Origin: Acanthaster planci
Taxonomy: Eukaryota > Echinodermata > Asteroidea > Valvatida > Acanthasteridae
Length of the DNA stretch: 64,000 nt
NCBI RefSeq assembly: GCF_001949145.1
Contig: NW_019091361.1
Coordinates: forward strand, 3,812,192 to 3,876,191
Direction of reading: 5' to 3'
A model generated the notes under the pieces. It saw nothing but the letters and a program-made list of their open reading frames with translations, did no database searches and was not told the origin of the DNA. Positions 35,001-45,030 of the stretch are shown in pieces. The stretch's first letter is position 1; each line of letters starts with the position of its first letter. A program made the translations under genes and the position numbers.

Positions 35001-36078
35001 CTTTTATCCAGAGGTCCGTCAGAGGTAAGATTCCGAGACTCGTACATGAATTTCAAAGTTTGGATAACTTTTCTCCTCCAGTGAAGTTTGCATGCGAACA
35101 GCTGCACGGAAACGGCNGGGCGGGGGTGTGACAAAACTACAAGAAATATTCGAAAGCATTCGTAAGTGGCAAAAGCCGGGCAGCCCCTTTTTTAAATTAA
35201 AGAACGATTACCAACAACTAAATGAATGGATAAAATGAACAAATAACTATATACCATCAGCTGATGTTAAAAAAAATTCGATATCGGTTAGTTTTGCATG
35301 TGTTAAAAAAATTACAGGAAGTTGTATTCAGGTTACATTTTCATAACAACGTAAAGTACGCCTACATGCATTCATGAAGAAATATCCCCAGGGAATTATA
35401 TTCATAAATTTGGGAGGTGATTGATCAGAGATAGAGAGAGAGAGGGGGGGGAGTGGAGAGAGAGAGATGTTAATTTTTATATTAGAAGTTTGTTTTGCCC
35501 TGCAACGGAGTATATTTTTCTAATGCAACGGCGTATATTTTTCTGATGCAACGGCGTATATTTTTTCTGATGCAACGGCGTATATTTTTTTCTAATGCAA
35601 GTATCTTAGAAAATACATATATAGCGGTATGAGCTGCTGATCTGCTCCGAATTTAGCAGCCGACCCTGGCAAGCTTGGTTAGAGTGATTAGAGTTCTGCC
35701 CCAGTAATTAGGAGATGGTTGTCCGGCGCGTCCCAGTGCCATTTTTCTTGAGTCATAATGTCTATATAAATTACGCCTGTTAAAGGTGAAACGCCAAGTA
35801 CCAAAATATTCTTTCGGATTGATTTCCAGGCTGTTCAAAGTTAATATGCACATTTTCCGTTACTTCACACAGTGGGCGCCAACGAAATCATGTACTGCAA
35901 GAAATTCAGAATAGCTTGGTTCCTTAAGAAGACAGTCTGCGCGGGGCTGACCGACATCAACATTCGAAGGAACGGATACCGCATTCAACACATCTCGGCT
36001 CGAGCCAAGATCCAGGTTAGGGGGCGCCTGGGTTTCACCAAGAAGACCAAACCATTCACACTTTACCGCCGCCGCTAG
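31806..36078 (+). CDS. Secreted acidic-pro/basic-mature Cys peptide precursor, gene 1 (4 exons)
   Basis: Predicted 223-residue precursor: exons 31806-32082, 32987-33088, 34938-35024, 35873-36078, all GT-AG with phase 1 junctions, stop TAG 36076. Residues 1-18 (MKLLALFVCVAFLYGVSS) form a clean signal peptide. Residues 19-92 are an acidic propiece with about 32 Asp/Glu and only an Arg and a His. The remainder (exons 2-4, ~131 residues) has about 32 Arg/Lys against about 5 acidic residues and six cysteines (CRGLRCC in exon 2, one in exon 3, two in exon 4), ending in LYRRR. Charge-balanced prepro-peptides of this kind are known from antimicrobial peptides, including the echinoid strongylocins. 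I do not recognise the family, and a matrix or other secreted basic protein is possible. A paralogue lies at 59166-63574. Confidence 0.82.
32987..33088 (+). CDS. Gene 1 exon 2: CRGLRCC segment
   Basis: After acceptor CCCTCAG: 33 complete codons giving LEPATSPEVEWIRFRCRGLR then CC and a basic tail RIFRRGFS. No dibasic site precedes it; the propiece cut may fall within this exon. Confidence 0.83.
33118..33175. repeat. ~55-bp palindromic module shared with 39191-39248
   Basis: Contains GTCTTAAACG-TG-CGTTTAAGAC (33141-33162) inside a ~55-bp block also found at 39191-39248 with GGTCTTAAACG-CA-CGTTTAAGACC. It lies 30 bases after the gene 1 exon 2 donor and is absent from the gene 2 intron. Confidence 0.8.
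33202..33484. repeat. Intron-internal direct repeat, left unit
   Basis: A ~283-bp unit ('atcatcaaatg..tacacggtca' through 'gataagtcagaaagaa') repeats at 34573-34856 within the same intron. Gene 2 has a single equivalent at about 62240-62450. Gene 1 intron 2 has therefore undergone an internal duplication. Confidence 0.85.
33993..34198 (-). mobile_element. End fragment of a TIR element also found in the Gypsy 3' LTR
   Basis: Reverse complement matches 48340-48545 over about 200 bases (for example 'gatcgatgctaatagcgtcgtattgggatccctct' as the opposite strand of the 48337 end). Only one half of the element is present. It abuts the truncated SINE at 34199. Confidence 0.75.
34199..34435 (+). mobile_element. 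5'-truncated tRNA-derived SINE
   Basis: Begins inside the tRNA head (GCACCGATGGGGCCTGGGCT, then CGAGTCCCGGC B box) and shares the CTCTCGCAGGTTTTCTCGGG and CCCCGGTTTCC body with 26606-26875. It ends near an AAAACAAAACAACAAC tail. The A box is missing. Confidence 0.65.
34573..34856. repeat. Intron-internal direct repeat, right unit
   Basis: Partner of 33202-33484. This unit keeps the original position just upstream of exon 3, as in gene 2. Confidence 0.85.
34938..35024 (+). CDS. Gene 1 exon 3: one-cysteine basic segment
   Basis: 87 bases after TTTTCAG, reading CLRGFYRNNRIGYKVTVNG and ending QRSVR before GTAAGA. Same length and phase as gene 2 exon 3, but only about 10 of 29 residues match. 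Confidence 0.83.
35424..35470. repeat. GA-rich microsatellite
   Basis: Imperfect run of GA/G units in gene 1 intron 3, absent from gene 2. Confidence 0.85.
35501..35600. repeat. 23-25-bp minisatellite, four units
   Basis: Units starting TGCAACGG(A/C)GTATATTTTT at 35501, 35524, 35547 and 35571, then a partial one at 35596. Gene 2 has only a faint trace of one unit near 63088. Confidence 0.9.
35873..36078 (+). CDS. Gene 1 exon 4: C-terminal basic segment
   Basis: Starts VGANEIMYCKKFR, includes a second cysteine (TVCAGLT), an ISARAKIQVRG strand-like block and the LYRRR end. The ISAR-K-QV and LYRRR blocks are shared with gene 2. Confidence 0.85.
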
Positions 36079-37075
36079 ATCCACCACATCGCTCTTCCGA
36101 TGCTTTAGAATTATAATCGGTTCCGTCGTAATGTTACAGAGTCTCTGTAATGATAGCGCCATGAAATTGTTGAGTTTTAAGGGATCTTACGTTTCTCTTT
36201 TAATTTCTTTTGATTTTTCTCCTCCATTCCCAACCCCAATTTGATTTAAAATTCGGGCTTTTTTAGTTTGAGAAAAAAAGAGATCTGATATTGACTTCTT
36301 TATAGACAAACGTCAAATTCGTATACGCAGATGTCAAAATAATTTATGACTGTGGTCTCACAACAATAACAACATTATATTCACGCATCCTGTTGCATGA
36401 GTTGGGTAAAATATAATGAATTTGGTACATTTGGATTTATGCAATGTTGCTGTCCAGCTTTTTGTGGGTAAATGGATGCTTTGGAAAGCAGGGAAATTAT
36501 GTTACCCGGGAATAAATTTTAAGCAAATATTATTGAGATTATCATCAGCAGCTTAACAGTCAATAATACTTGCAACTGCGGTTGTTTATGAGAGCATTAC
36601 ATACTGTCTGATGTTTATTTCATTTCGTCAGTCTTGAGGCCTTCTTTTTCGATAATAAAGATCCTTTTAGGCCATTTCACCATGGCTGCAGCACACCAGT
36701 TTCTACTGAGATCACAAGCACTGCCGTAAAAGTAACTCGCGTGGGTACCAGCGATTTGTCTCGGCGGCTACACATAGAGTTATATTAAAACAAATTCGTG
36801 CAGATAAACCATTTGGAACGGAATACATTTGGTGATAAAACACTTCAAACTAACATTTATCAAGTGAACTGGGCATCAGGATTTTTCTTATCAAAAATTT
36901 TAACTGTTCCTGTTCTGCAGAAAACAATTGAGAAAAGTGGTACGTTGATGCGGAAGAATGATTGTTGACAGGAACGAAGTCAATGCATATCACCCCATGA
37001 AAATCTTATTCTGGTTCTCTTAGAGATCAAACCCACCTCCAAACTTACCGAATAAAGTCCAGGAGGCAACAATTA

Positions 37076-37283
37076 CATTCTCCGAAGTTTATTTCACAGC
37101 AAAACCCGTAATCATATAGTTATCCGTTCTTCACATTCTGAAGTTTCATTCGGTGAAAGTACGTGGGATTATACCTACATTCTCTGAAGTTAATTTCACC
37201 GCAAAACCCGCAGTCATATGGTTCTCCGTTCTTTACATTCTGAAGTTTCATTCGGTGAAAGTACGTGACTGGGATTATACCTA
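37076..37283. repeat. ~104-bp tandem repeat, two units
   Basis: Unit 1 (37076-37177) and unit 2 (37178-37283) share about 90% by eye, beginning CATTCTC(C/T)GAAGTT(T/A)ATTTCAC. On the minus strand one unit reads a CGFCGE segment followed by YFHRMKLQNVKNGE, faintly zinc-finger-like, but the other unit has a stop. Confidence 0.9.
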
Positions 37284-39190
37284 CAACTCTCTGAAAATAA
37301 TTATTCAAGTAACATTGTCAGGTGTATCCTTGTCGGGCTTTTTTGACGGTGACTCGCCAGACTTCTGAACCAGTGCAGAATGCTCATCCTGTCTTCTTCC
37401 GGCCCTTCCATGCAGCCAAACCCTGCTGGCCAGAGCTCGTCTCCGAGAAGAGAGCACGGACGTGTATAACAAAATCTGGACTCGCAATGCCTTTAATCAG
37501 CTTATAGAGTCATTAAATCCACTCGCGGCAACTTTACCGAGCCGCATACAAAGCTTTCCTGGCAATGCCCGCCTTTGTTCTTCCTGACGTCAATAGAAGG
37601 GAGCCAGCCCACGATTTTGTCTTCGGCTGGGTAAAATGGCCGCTGGTTGGTTTCTTTTTCATACAAAGGCGTTGCAAGTCCAGGTTTTTATATACGTCCG
37701 TGGAGGAGAGCAGACTTCTCCAACAATACCTGGAGGTACTCGTCCGCCTTTGACAGCCCATCACCGAACCCATGAGGCTAAACATCCTAAATAACATGTT
37801 CTCAACTTTGAAACTAGCGCCCCCTGTGTTCCATTTACGTTTATTTTGAATAGTGCACTTGGAATCACGAGGGCTGCGTGTTGTGGCATCATAAGTTGCC
37901 AGAACGGTTAATTTAGCGACAATGAGTCAATGAAAAGACTTCACGAAGAAATTTAAAGGAACCAGGAAATAGAAATATTTTGATAAATTTTACTAAAACC
38001 CTTGTAATTGCATCTTTGGGTTTCAATTAACCTGATTTAAAATTTTGTTTTACTATTTTTACCCATACTTCGATGCTTTTTAGGTTTTATGTTAATGCTA
38101 TTGGCATACTTATGAGCAGAACTATTATGTAATCCAAGGCACTGAATCTCAATGTTGCACTGATCTGTGCACAGAAATTTTCCAGATTTTTTTAACCACT
38201 GCTATGGCAGATTTCATTTTCTTTGGCAATTTACTGTTGTCTAAGTATATGGCAATAACCCAGCGAAAATCCTTTTCACAGAAATGTTCCCAGATAGCAA
38301 ATTTGGGATTCACGATTTGAACATGAAAACACGCAACCTGAACCATGCCTTCCTGGATTTACGTCAAAGCAAAAGCCCCCTCATTTGTCCAGAAATGCTT
38401 GGTCAATTCTTAAAGTTTGAAAAATGCACCGTTCAGTTCATGTGACTCAAAAAAGATGTCAAACAGTCTTCATACACGGAAGAAGAGTACAGAGATACAC
38501 AAAAAGTGATTCTAAGAAAAATTCATTTCCTGGATCCTTTAAAGATAAGCTATACTCTGGGTTTGCAATGGTACAGGAAACCTAAATTGTAATGAGTGGA
38601 TAAGCCATAAGCATAGATTTTGATTCAGAGGGTTCCATTCAAGGGCTACGTTAATCTGAGTACAAAAAATACGGTCATGACCATTATTGGATCCGGGAGT
38701 CACCGAGGATCATGCACCCCTTACAATAATTTGCTTTTCAAAAAGAGAAAGAAAGGCGATCTTGGGTGCTTCATTCCCCTGAAGTCTCATCATATCTCAG
38801 GAATGCCACAAAAATGTTTGCACACTAAATTTCCCCCACTAGGAAGCGACTTTTGCTCCAAACGGTTGTGGTTTCCTGTCTTGTGATTGGTCTGTTCATA
38901 CATAGGCCTATCTAATGCATCGTTCTGGACCTCACAAACGAGACTCATGGTGAGAAGTTTACTCTCTCGCTTGTTGTTTACAAGTAAAAAAAAAGTTGTG
39001 AAACAACAGAGAGGATTTCAAGTCGGGAGTACTTCCAACCAATCCACACATCTGCTGCCAAGCTCCGGGAATTTAATATACTTTATTATCTAACCACTCT
39101 TAAAACCTTGGACAGAATTATGAATAATGCATAAGCATAGAGGGCGCCCTCTTCCAAAGCTGTTGAATCCACAGACATAAAATTTTATAT

Positions 39191-39248
39191 GGGAATAAAC
39201 ATGTGTTTGACTGGTCTTAAACGCACGTTTAAGACCGGCTCAGGAGAA
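39191..39248. repeat. Second copy of the palindromic ~55-bp module
   Basis: GGTCTTAAACG-CA-CGTTTAAGACC (39213-39236) inside sequence matching 33118-33175. Confidence 0.8.
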
Positions 39249-39453
39249 TGGACACGACTAATGTTTACCATCGATTTGTAGCTGACTGTTAATCTCTTAG
39301 AATTCACGCAATAATTTGGACATAATAAAAGTCAATGGACAGTCTAATTCTGTGCAGAAACTAACAATCTATTTATTGCTTTAATGACACTTCAATCAGT
39401 TTTATGTTCACGGACAATTGGTTTTTGGATAATTATAGTAAATTCTCTATGAC

Positions 39454-39521
39454 AACCACAAGTAAACCACAAGGCAAACCACAAGGTAAACCACAAGGCA
39501 ACCCACAAGGTAACCCACAAG
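39454..39521. repeat. 12-bp minisatellite (AACCACAAGGYA), six units
   Basis: Head-to-tail units of AACCACAAGGCA with minor changes. Read on the plus strand they would give a (K/N)PQG repeat in a 66-codon ORF, but nothing else supports coding. Confidence 0.9.
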
Positions 39522-39571
39522 TGTCATCCGCAGGTATCACCCACAACTTAAGTTTCTCACTTATTGTACAC

Positions 39572-40560
39572 TTTCTAGAAATCGGACCCGAGTTAATAGT
39601 TTAGCTTTATACTTACGTTTGAATGTTTGTTGGTTCCCAAGATTCTTTATAGAGGCGTCTATGGAATTCCATAGCCTGGGGCCCTCATGCTTGACTGTAT
39701 TTTGTGTAAGAGTAGTACGTGCAAAAGAGTGATGAAGTTTCTTGTGCTGTCTGTAAAAAAATCATTAAAATGAATAGTAATCAAGTGTAGCTATAGATTG
39801 CTGGTAGCAATACCTTCTACATCAATAGTACTTATTTTCGGTTTAGAGTTAGTGCGGAGTATATGATTAATTATCTTCCAAGTATTTTAATTAATTATCT
39901 TCCAAGTATACTTGTAGTATCCTGAGAACAATATATCATATCCTTTGGGGAACGCTTTTCATTAGATCACCGACAAGTGCATCTTGGGAAGGCTACCAAC
40001 TGCATGAAAAAACACGACCGGAGAAACAGAGTTAGTTTATGTAGATACGGTCTGTCCTTGCTGTTATTCGTGTTTCTCTGTTAAGAAACATTACAATACT
40101 TTTCAACATGAGTGTTAAATACATCCATGAACTTAGTGAATGCTAGATTAGTATCCTGTGTATTAAAGAGTGAGGACCAGAAATATTTGTGAAGTGCTTG
40201 TTTAAGGTTGGCTAGATTTTCGTGAGAATAATCACGTATGGAAGTGACGCGTGGACTTGGACGCGTGGACTTGGACTTGACTTGACAGTCAAGCTAAAGG
40301 AAGTAAATATAGGACAATAATTGGATACATCTGCAACCAAGATCCCAGATTTAGGAGGTGGTAATATATTAGTGATCCTAGTTGGATTGGTAAGAAGTGG
40401 CAAACATGAGGAGTAAATTAAATCTAAGAATTTCAGATCAGGTATAGATTAAAATCTCCTGAAATTAAGCAAGGCTCATTTTCATTTGTAATTAATTGGA
40501 AAAGGGTTTTAAAGTTGGTAATAAAACAAGCAAAGTTTGCATCGGGGGTTTATATACAAT
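39572..40560 (-). mobile_element. LINE fragment (jockey/CR1/L2-type non-LTR retrotransposon), internally deleted
   Basis: On the minus strand, from 40560 downward: an endonuclease C-terminal part with ISGDFNL (40446-40466), TNPTRIT (40371-40391) and SGILVADVSNYCPIF. Next come the linker (HENLANLKQALHKYFW) and YYKYTWKIIN (near 39900). Then, after loss of almost the whole reverse transcriptase, the ORF2 C-terminal tail GPRLWNSIDASIKNLG (39660-39683 onward) up to a stop near 39572. Order and wording are those of AP-endonuclease LINEs. Frames are broken, so the copy is dead. Confidence 0.78.
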
Positions 40561-41322
40561 CCCAGTTATAAGGTTGGCGGTCCCGTGGAAGTTTTAAAAA
40601 ACGCAGCTCTGGTGTTTGTTGAGTGCTTGATAAACACAATGGAACACAGCAGTGCACATGGACCATTTCGGATGATAATCAGGAATTTTTTTTGTGTCAG
40701 GTTGATACACACGCCATATAGTATACGTTACAAACGCGTCACGTCGACGCGTTCCTGCAACATCCCCACCTTTCACCCACAATGCACCGCGGTAAACACT
40801 GCATTACGTCATTATGTTGTAGGTCTATTCCAAGTGACTAGCCTCTCCAGACCAAGGCCCAGCCCTCTCAACCACAAGGGCTTATCCAGGTCTGCAGGTC
40901 AACACAATATCTGTTTTACAGTGCTAGCACCAACCACAAGCTTCCAGACACATTGGCAAGTACCCAGACAATGGCCTGGTAAATTTTCCAAAGGGGAAAG
41001 GAGTATTTTAAAGGGGAGTAGGTATTCCGTGCATTAACGTAATGTAGTAGTGTTTTGTGTACAAATATAGGAGGATGATATAACCCCCCCGTTCCAGTCA
41101 CTGCCAGGGCGATCCCATGATTGACACCCCTCTCAAAAGGTAGGTGGGGAAAGTAAGGAAAGTGACGGGAGTTCGATCAGGCAATGCGTGGCAGTGTGTA
41201 GAACAATCAGATCACGTGATTTCTGGGAGTATTTGAGAGCAAGCTCCCACCTCAGAGGGACTATTTATATAAGAATTTTCATTCAGCCAGGTCTCACACA
41301 ATCTATGTCCAGTCGTAAATAA
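40561..41322. other. Unassigned stretch before the Gypsy element
   Basis: A 166-codon plus-strand ORF (40537-41037) overlaps the LINE and has no recognisable motif or compositional signal. I treat the stretch as non-coding. Confidence 0.45.
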
Positions 41323-41740
41323 TGCAGTGGACTATTTGTTTTCCCGTGGTTCCAAGTCAACGGCGCCACCGCCGACGGCGGAGTGGCTTCGGCGGCGCGC
41401 ACCTGGCCTGGTTTTGGAATTTGGCTGGCGTGCGCTCCGGAAATAGGTAGCTATAAATAGATCGCTTTAATTAGCTTCAAATTTGTTGGGTACGCGGAAA
41501 AGGCTTGGCTGGATTCCAGGGATGAGTCAATTGCTACAATGTTATACTTATCCACACGGTGTGCTTTTGTACATGGAGAACGATCAGTTGTGTTTTTGGA
41601 AGCTTTGTGGCAGGTAGCCGATCTTAATTTATTAAAACAAGTAACTGAGTTTGGAGTTTAAAGCCTTGAGTGAACTGTGTCCCCCTTTCCAAGCGTTTGG
41701 CTGGATTGAGGGACAAGAGCCCAATTAGGTTTACGCTACA
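41323..41740 (+). repeat. 5' LTR of the Gypsy element
   Basis: Begins TGCAGTGGACTATTTG and ends TTTACGCTACA (TG...CA). Contains TATAAATAG near 41452, a probable promoter. A TGGTGGCAGCGGTGGGAT sequence directly follows (41743-41760) and is the likely primer-binding site. Confidence 0.9.
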
Positions 41741-41790
41741 ATTGGTGGCAGCGGTGGGATAATTCTTGACTGTTCAACGGAGAAGTTTTT

Positions 41791-43020
41791 ATGGCGAGCT
41801 TTACGATGGAGCTCGCAAGAAATGTTGCGGAAGCCATCAGCAACATTTCCACTGAGATCGACCGGTTGGAGCGTTCAATTTTGGAAAGTTATGGAGCTAC
41901 TCGTGGTTCCTCATTAGGAGCCAGGAGACGGCAACGCTGCGTACCGGAGACACCGGACCCCCTTTCCAAGGACCATAGCAGCAGGCGACGAAAACCACAA
42001 AGCTTGTGGAAGCGCAAAAAGAAACTCGCGTCAGATCTTCGCGAACAGTGGCGGGCAGTGTGCAGTGAGTCTGACAGTGATGACCACCATTCTGACTGTC
42101 CTCAATCTCCAGCTCCGCCCCACCCGACTGAGGCATGCTGCGGTTGCAAACCTCGTAATGTGGGCGGGCACACGGCATTGCATACTGATACCACTGCTGG
42201 TGGATACAGTGCTGCAAATGCGGTTGACCAGCATGCAAACTTGGAACACACCGCAGCAGCACCGCGAGTAAAGGTTCGAAAGTATGACGGGTCGTCATGC
42301 ATTGAGGATTACCTGGTGCACCTGGTCAGCAGGATCAACTGTTGGAATCAGGAGCAGAGGGCGGACTATCTGATGGTCGCCCTGAAAGGCCCAGGGCTGG
42401 AAGTTGCATGTTCCTTGCCAAGAGAGTCCCAGTCGTCCTTGGACGAGTTAGTCAAGGCCCTTGAGCGACGATTTGGGACTGCAAAACATGGCATTCGTCA
42501 CCGCGCTGAACTGACTTCACGGAAAAGGCGTACAGGGGAGACTATGGCCGAGTTGGGCCGAGCCATCAGAAAGTTGGTCCGCCGAACCTACCCTTACAGA
42601 AGCTCCAAGTTTACGGAGGATTTTGCACTTAAACAGTTTAAGAACGCGCTGGACGACACTGACCTCAAACGAGCACTATTCCAAGGGAAGCCGCCGCTTG
42701 ACGAAGCTGTAGAGATTTTTGCAGAGGCTAAAGCATGGTTCAAGACGGAGAAGGCTGGACGATCAAGGACAGTTATGTCCAACGCCAACGCGGTGAAATC
42801 TGCGGAGCCTGCGCAAACTGATGAGGTGGCAACAATGGTGCGTGAACTTTTGGAAATACAGCGCCGTGGCAAAGGAATAAAGAAGGCCGATGACTGGATG
42901 CCAGGATGCTGGAGGTGCGGTAGCCCGGACCATTTTTGGGCCCAATGTCCCCACCTAAAGGACGACCAGCAACCGTTAAACAAGGTAAGGCAGGTCTCAG
43001 GGCCGGAAGTCCAGCCATAG
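41791..43020 (+). CDS. Gypsy gag polyprotein (409 aa)
   Basis: Intact ORF starting MASFTMELARNVAEAI. A basic, serine-rich N-terminal third precedes the capsid-like region (VRKYDGSSCIEDYLVHLVS through WNQEQRADYLMVALKGPG), and a CCHC zinc knuckle CWRCGSPDHFWAQC sits at about residues 373-386. The protein would coat and package the element RNA. The ORF ends before protease, which is in another frame. Confidence 0.9.
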   Translation: MASFTMELARNVAEAISNISTEIDRLERSILESYGATRGSSLGARRRQRCVPETPDPLSKDHSSRRRKPQSLWKRKKKLASDLREQWRAVCSESDSDDHHSDCPQSPAPPHPTEACCGCKPRNVGGHTALHTDTTAGGYSAANAVDQHANLEHTAAAPRVKVRKYDGSSCIEDYLVHLVSRINCWNQEQRADYLMVALKGPGLEVACSLPRESQSSLDELVKALERRFGTAKHGIRHRAELTSRKRRTGETMAELGRAIRKLVRRTYPYRSSKFTEDFALKQFKNALDDTDLKRALFQGKPPLDEAVEIFAEAKAWFKTEKAGRSRTVMSNANAVKSAEPAQTDEVATMVRELLEIQRRGKGIKKADDWMPGCWRCGSPDHFWAQCPHLKDDQQPLNKVRQVSGPEVQP

Positions 43021-43046
43021 ATATCCAGAGGCCCAGTGAACCTTAA

Positions 43047-43345
43047 GTGAAGGCAGTTCCGCCGCCGATGATGGTAACCTCGCCGCCGGTGTATGCAGTT
43101 CCGCCGCCGGCATGGGTAGCCTCGCCGCCGGTGCAGGCAGATCCTCTACCGGCATGGGTAGCCTCGCCTCTGGCGCAGGCAGTCCCACCGCCGAGACGGA
43201 CAGCCTCTCCGCTGGCGCAGGCAGTTCCGCAGCCGAGTTGGACAGCCCCGCCGCCGGCACGGGTGACCCCGCCGCCGGAGCGGGCGGTCCCACCTCCGGT
43301 GTTGACTGTCCCATCACCGCCTGGTGTTGCCATAAGACCGACATC
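43047..43345 (+). repeat. Pro-rich ~30-bp minisatellite between gag and protease
   Basis: GCC-GCC-G-rich units encode repeats of the type VPPPAWVASPPVQA, in the protease reading frame. Such a linker is not a standard Gypsy domain. All six frames are long and open because of the composition, so the neighbouring ORFs here are shadows. Confidence 0.85.
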
Positions 43346-43349
43346 TTCT

Positions 43350-43720
43350 CATGAATCGGGACTGTATGTCAGAGGAGAGATTATGGACATGGCTGTGAGC
43401 TTCTTGATTGACACTGGCGCAACGGAAAGCTTCATCTCCTCCTAGTTGTTTCACAGGACGAACTCAGACTCGAGGCCTACACTCATGCAAGCAGATCGCA
43501 AATTTCGCCGGGCTGATGGAAGCGAACTGCAAATCACTGGGCGAGTAAAACTGCCCATAAAGATAGGGGCAGTCAGATCCTACATGGCGTTTGGGTAGCT
43601 GACGTGAGTGATACTGCCATCCTGGGACTGCATTTCTTGCGGGAAAACAAATGCCAGCTAATCTGGGAGGAGGAGTGTCTCACCGTCGGTAACTTCAAGG
43701 TCCCTCTGCGGAAGTATCCA
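43350..43720 (+). pseudogene. Gypsy retropepsin-like protease, broken
   Basis: FLIDTGATESFIS (DTGAT near 43409-43423) is the aspartic protease active site. A stop follows at 43443, and the remainder continues in other frames, with AILGLHFLRENKCQLIW at 43616-43665 as the family's C-terminal block. It would cleave the Gag-Pol polyprotein. Confidence 0.85.
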
Positions 43721-44222
43721 GAGGTGCCTGCAGCCTGTCGGGTGCGGATTACTTTGTCGACATTGATTTATGTCGTTGTGCCCCCTTCTTTTGAAATGCT
43801 ACTGGAGTGCCAAGTTGCCAGCGATGGAGGTGAGCTGCCGACATGGAGTGTGCTGCAGAATAGAGAGACGGTCGTCGAGAATCGGGTCGTCGAGTGGTTG
43901 TTGTGGCCAATGCTCTTGTGCATACCCGGGACAAACGTGTTCCAGTGAGACTCTTAAACGTATCGCATGAAGCACTCATGCTCAGAGAGGGGACTGCTGC
44001 CGCCATCCTGGAACCGGTGGATAGCGTTGCAATACTGGAACACACAGAACAAGAAAAACAAGAGGCAAGCGAGAGTGAAGAGCTGGGAGTACCTGAACAC
44101 CTGTCTTCACTGTTTGAGTCCAGCTTCGTAGGGTTAACGGTTGATGAGCGAGCTGGACTTGCAGCTTTACTGAGATAGTTCAGTGACGTGTTCTCTACTG
44201 GGCAGACAAAGAAATAGCAAAA

Positions 44223-45030
44223 ATGCTTTTGCAGGGTGTCATTGAGCAATCGGAGAGCCCATGGAGTTCACCGCTTGTCCTGGTGAGGAAGAAGGACGGG
44301 TCTGTCCGAGTGTGCATTGACTATCAAAGGCTGAACGAGGTTACAGTGAAGGACGCACACCCACTCCCGCGAATAGAGGACAGCCTTGACTCACTGGCAG
44401 GGTCCAAATTCTTCTCTACCCTGGACCTTGCTTCAAGGTACTGGCAGGTAGAGGTAGCTGAGGAGGCCGAAGACTGCCTTTAGTACCAGACGAGGTGGGC
44501 TGTACCAGTTTATTACCATGCCTTTCGGGTCGTGCAACGCGCCCTCCACTTTTGAGCGCTTGATGGAGCGTATCCTTGCGGGGTTGCAATGGCGAGTGGC
44601 TGTTTTGTACCTCGATAACGCCGTCGTTTTTGGACGGTCGTTTGATGAACACATGCAAAGGCTATGCCTAGTTTTCTAGAGGCTTCGTGAGGCCAGCCTG
44701 AAGTTGAAACCCAAAAAGTATTGGCTTCTCCAGCGAGAGGTAGAGTTCCTCGGTCATGTCGTCTCTCCAGCGGGGGTTGCTACCGACCTTGGAAAGGTTC
44801 GTGCTGTACAAGACTGGCCCCAGCCGGCCGCTGTTGCTGATGTTCAAAGCTTTCTTGGATTGGTGTCATACTACTGGCGGTTTATTGAGGGCTTCGCTCA
44901 AATTGCTCGACCCTTGCACCAGATCACCGAGAAGGGTAGGCCATTCTGGTGGACCATGGAATGCCAGGAAGCGTTTGAGGCGTTAAAGCATCCCATATCC
45001 TGGCCCATCCAATCCCAGGAAAGGAGTTCA
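44223..45030 (+). pseudogene. Gypsy reverse transcriptase, broken
   Basis: Segments in order: GVIEQSESPWSSPLVLVRKK, VCIDYQRLNEVT, FSTLDLASRYWQVEV (44223-44483, ends in a stop); then GGLYQFITMPFGSCNAPSTF and VLYLDNAVVFG (44490-44660), followed by a stop; then KKYWLLQREVEFLGHVVSPA and SFLGLVSYYWRFI (44704 on). The second catalytic aspartate of the YxDD box is Asn. Confidence 0.92.

Larger units (their letters stand above)
25640..36130. repeat. Segmental duplication, copy 1 (with peptide gene 1)
   Basis: Collinear with 50170-63625. Shared anchors include 'ctctgttttgtcc..aacca' (25665 / 50202), 'tttagattttgatg' (26366 / 50666), 'cttgtgaagcaaacttgccc' (26962 / 50991), the TATA region and first exon (31714-32082 / 59074-59448), and a 3' block ending 'aattataatcggttccgtcg' (36109 / 63605). 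Similarity is high near the genes and patchier upstream. Differences are mostly private insertions, several of which are mobile elements with an empty site in the other copy. Confidence 0.85.
36131..39453. other. Intergenic between duplication copies, mostly unassigned
   Basis: No gene recognised. It begins with the gene 1 3' untranslated region; possible poly(A) signals AATAAA lie at 36511 and 36654. It holds the tandem repeat at 37076-37283 and the palindromic module at 39191-39248. ORFs at 37305-37797 on both strands show no motifs. Confidence 0.5.

Noticed and set aside
39404-39604. ORF with a KPQG repeat
   Set aside because: Produced by the 12-bp minisatellite; no start context, signal peptide or conservation.
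40537-41037. 166-codon plus-strand ORF
   Set aside because: Overlaps the minus-strand LINE endonuclease and has no coding signature.
43021-43047. Programmed -1 frameshift between gag and protease
   Set aside because: Protease is in the -1 frame, but its open frame begins only after the gag stop with no overlap or clear slippery site, so the shift may simply be decay.
43047-43354. Several long Pro/Gly-rich ORFs in all frames
   Set aside because: Shadows of the GCC-rich minisatellite; only the protease frame is meaningful.
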